Of a stretch of 13,748 bases of DNA, positions 11,968 through 13,748 are shown piece after piece. Below the pieces are notes generated by a model, which was not told where the DNA came from, ran no database searches, and worked only from the letters and a program-made list of their open reading frames with translations. The stretch's first letter is position 1. Each line of letters begins with the position of its first letter. Origin of the DNA: Chlamydiae bacterium RIFCSPHIGHO2_12_FULL_49_9 (GTDB taxonomy: Bacteria > Chlamydiota > Chlamydiia > Chlamydiales > SM23-39); assembly GCA_001794935.1 (NCBI GenBank), contig MGLY01000026.1:1-13748 (forward strand). The letters run 5' to 3'. A program made the position numbers and the translations under genes.

Positions 11968-13748
11968 GCGAATCCCTTATCGAGCAATTCCTGCTGCTCA
12001 GTTCCATGTCTTTTTTTAGATCCGGTGGCAGTCGTCGCACTCGCCACCCGCCCAATGTAGCTGAGTTTTGCGCCTTTGGAGAGCAGCTTTTCGAGTGAAA
12101 AGCGGATAAAGCTCCAAGCGCCCATATTCTCCGGCTCTTCTTGCACCCAGAACCATTCAGACGCCCCAACATAGAGCCCCAAAACCTCTTTGATCCTCTC
12201 TTCGTTCAGTGGGTAAATCTGCTCAAGTCTCAAAATGGCGACATCGGTTCGGTTTTTCTTCTCTCTTTCATTGAAGAGCTCATAATAAATTTTCCCCGTG
12301 CAGAGAAGAACTCTCCTGGCTCGAAGAGGAGGCTTTTGATCTTGCAAAATTTCTTCAAAACTCCCGTTTGTCAGCGCCTCTATGGAAGAGACGTTTTGGG
12401 GCGCCCTCAAAAGACTTTTTGGCGTCAAGACGATGAGCGGTTTTTTTCTCTCTTGGAGAGCTTGTCTTCGGAGCAAATGAAAATATTGCGATGGCGTCGA
12501 GGGGTAGGCCACTTGGATATTATCGAATGCCGCGAGCTGTAAAAATCTCTCGAGTCTGGCCGATGAGTGCTCAGGCCCTGCCCCTTCATATCCATGGGGA
12601 AGGAGCAAAACGATGCCGGAGGGGGTATTCCACTTTTGCTCGCCGCTTGCGATGTACTGGTCGATGATGATTTGAGCGCCGTTAAAAAAGTCTCCGTATT
12701 GCGCTTCCCACAAGGTGAGCCCCTTTTGACAAACTAAACTGTAGCCATATTCAAAGCCGAGCCCCGCAAATTCGGTCAGAGGCGAATTGACGGCGTCAAA
12801 GCGCCCTCCTTTGATCTGACAAAGAGGGCAGTAGCTCTCGCCTGTTTTCTGATCGATCCAGATAATGTGTCTTTGGCTGAACGTGCCCCTTTTCGAATCT
12901 TGTCCGGCGAGGCGCACCGAAACGCCCTCCCAGAGAAGCGATCCGAAACTGAGCATTTCGGCGGTTGCCCAATCGATGGCGCCGCCCGATTTTTTTGCAT
13001 CCAGCCATTTTGTCAGCTTGGGGTGGGGGTGAAGCGTCTCGGGGATTTTGCAAAAATCATCCATTACCTTTTTTAAGACGTCGAGACTCACTCTTGTATC
13101 GCAAGCGCTCTTTTCTTTAAGAGGAGAAGGAGTCTCTTTCTTTTTGCCGTTTATTTTTGCTTTATCTAAAGCTGCATTGAGCTTCTCTTTAAACTGAGCT
13201 TCGATCTCCTCTGCCATTTCCTCTTCAACATGACCCTCTCTCATGAGCTCTTCATGATACAGCTGGCGGATCGATTTTTTGGAGCGGATTTTTTCATACT
13301 GAAGCGGTTGAGTAAAGGAGGGCTCATCTCCTTCGTTATGCCCATACTTCCTGTAGCAGACGAGGTCGATAAAAACGTCGAGGTGAAATTCCTGCCGGAT
13401 CTGAGTGGCGAGTTTCGACACAAAAAGACAGCTTTCCGGATCTTCCGCATTCACATGGAAGACGGGCGCGCCGAACGATTTGGCGATATCTGTGCAGTAG
13501 CGAGTCGATCTCCCCTCATCGGGCAAAGTGGTGTAGCCGATCTGATTATTGACGACGAGATGGATCGTGCCGCCGACCGAATAGGCGGGAAGATTTTTAA
13601 GCTGCATCGATTCGTAGACAACGCCCTGTCCCGCAAGAGACGCGTCGCCGTGGATGAGCAGCGGCGCTGCCCTTTTTTTCAAAATCTGCTTGGCAAATGT
13701 CTGTCCCAAAACGACTGGATCGACCGATTCGAGATGAGAGGGGTTGGC
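11964..13748 (-). CDS. sucA: 2-oxoglutarate dehydrogenase E1 component, N-terminus cut by window edge
   Basis: The thiamine-diphosphate enzyme that decarboxylates 2-oxoglutarate and succinylates the E2 lipoyl group. The frame is open to the window edge: 594 residues are present, against 933 in E. coli SucA, so roughly 310-340 N-terminal residues lie outside. The visible part begins inside the conserved NPSHLESVDPVV block, so no start lies in the window. Seen, numbered from the edge: the Mg/ThDP ligands D35 (HGDAS) and N68 (NNQIGYTT), exactly 33 apart as in E. coli D645/N678; HNEGDEP (137-143); GQDSKRGTF; a NSPLTE-x-A-x-LGFEYGYS block; and PHGYEGAGPEHSSARLER. The C-terminal transketolase-like domain is complete. 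It is the first visible gene of sucA-sucB-lpdA and overlaps sucB by 4 nt. Confidence 0.95.
   Translation of the reverse strand, partial: ANPSHLESVDPVVLGQTFAKQILKKRAAPLLIHGDASLAGQGVVYESMQLKNLPAYSVGGTIHLVVNNQIGYTTLPDEGRSTRYCTDIAKSFGAPVFHVNAEDPESCLFVSKLATQIRQEFHLDVFIDLVCYRKYGHNEGDEPSFTQPLQYEKIRSKKSIRQLYHEELMREGHVEEEMAEEIEAQFKEKLNAALDKAKINGKKKETPSPLKEKSACDTRVSLDVLKKVMDDFCKIPETLHPHPKLTKWLDAKKSGGAIDWATAEMLSFGSLLWEGVSVRLAGQDSKRGTFSQRHIIWIDQKTGESYCPLCQIKGGRFDAVNSPLTEFAGLGFEYGYSLVCQKGLTLWEAQYGDFFNGAQIIIDQYIASGEQKWNTPSGIVLLLPHGYEGAGPEHSSARLERFLQLAAFDNIQVAYPSTPSQYFHLLRRQALQERKKPLIVLTPKSLLRAPQNVSSIEALTNGSFEEILQDQKPPLRARRVLLCTGKIYYELFNEREKKNRTDVAILRLEQIYPLNEERIKEVLGLYVGASEWFWVQEEPENMGAWSFIRFSLEKLLSKGAKLSYIGRVASATTATGSKKRHGTEQQELLDKGFA

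Overview
The window reads as chromosome of a chlamydia-related bacterium (order Chlamydiales sensu lato, probably an amoeba- or arthropod-associated lineage). This is inferred from three things: a sucA-sucB pair whose E2 subunit is short and has no visible E3-binding domain, XerD and adenylate-kinase genes set among several lineage-specific proteins, and proteins with paired long hydrophobic segments like those of chlamydial inclusion-membrane (Inc) proteins. No rRNA, tRNA, CRISPR array or transposase was seen.

Layout. Bases 1-390 hold no gene but carry a dense series of short hairpins downstream of a minus-strand xerD. Upstream of xerD on the same strand are two unrecognised genes: a soluble, acidic, Ser/Pro-rich protein (439 aa) and a membrane protein (467 aa). 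They are separated by 3 nt and read from one near-consensus promoter. A divergent adenylate kinase (plus strand) follows and overlaps tail to tail with an unrecognised 386-aa minus-strand gene. Around 5970-6280 lie two back-to-back strong promoters and a 52-aa gene with an excellent ribosome binding site.

Bases 6285-7807 form a two-gene accessory module: a nucleotidyltransferase-fold protein of the DUF6036 type, here broken by a one-base frameshift, overlapping a winged-helix partner. It has its own promoter, which abuts two palindromes. A small Fe-S operon follows: a plant-type [2Fe-2S] ferredoxin, then a fusion of a DUF1858 domain to an A-type Fe-S carrier. Next is an Inc-like membrane protein with two PPxY motifs, behind a promoter embedded in dyad symmetry. 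The last 4.2 kb is the 2-oxoglutarate dehydrogenase operon sucA-sucB-lpdA on the minus strand, with overlapping genes and sucA cut by the window edge.

How the genes work together. SucA (E1), SucB (E2) and Lpd (E3) form one complex that converts 2-oxoglutarate to succinyl-CoA. The ferredoxin and the A-type carrier are a plausible Fe-S electron-transfer and cluster-delivery pair. The four unrecognised proteins at 1287-2690, 2694-4013, 4799-5959 and 8750-9376 look like lineage-specific proteins, some possibly secreted into the host. The DUF6036/winged-helix module is the best candidate for a little-described system (toxin-antitoxin or defence). Five promoters for accessory genes share near-consensus sigma-70 hexamers with a spacer of exactly 17 nt.
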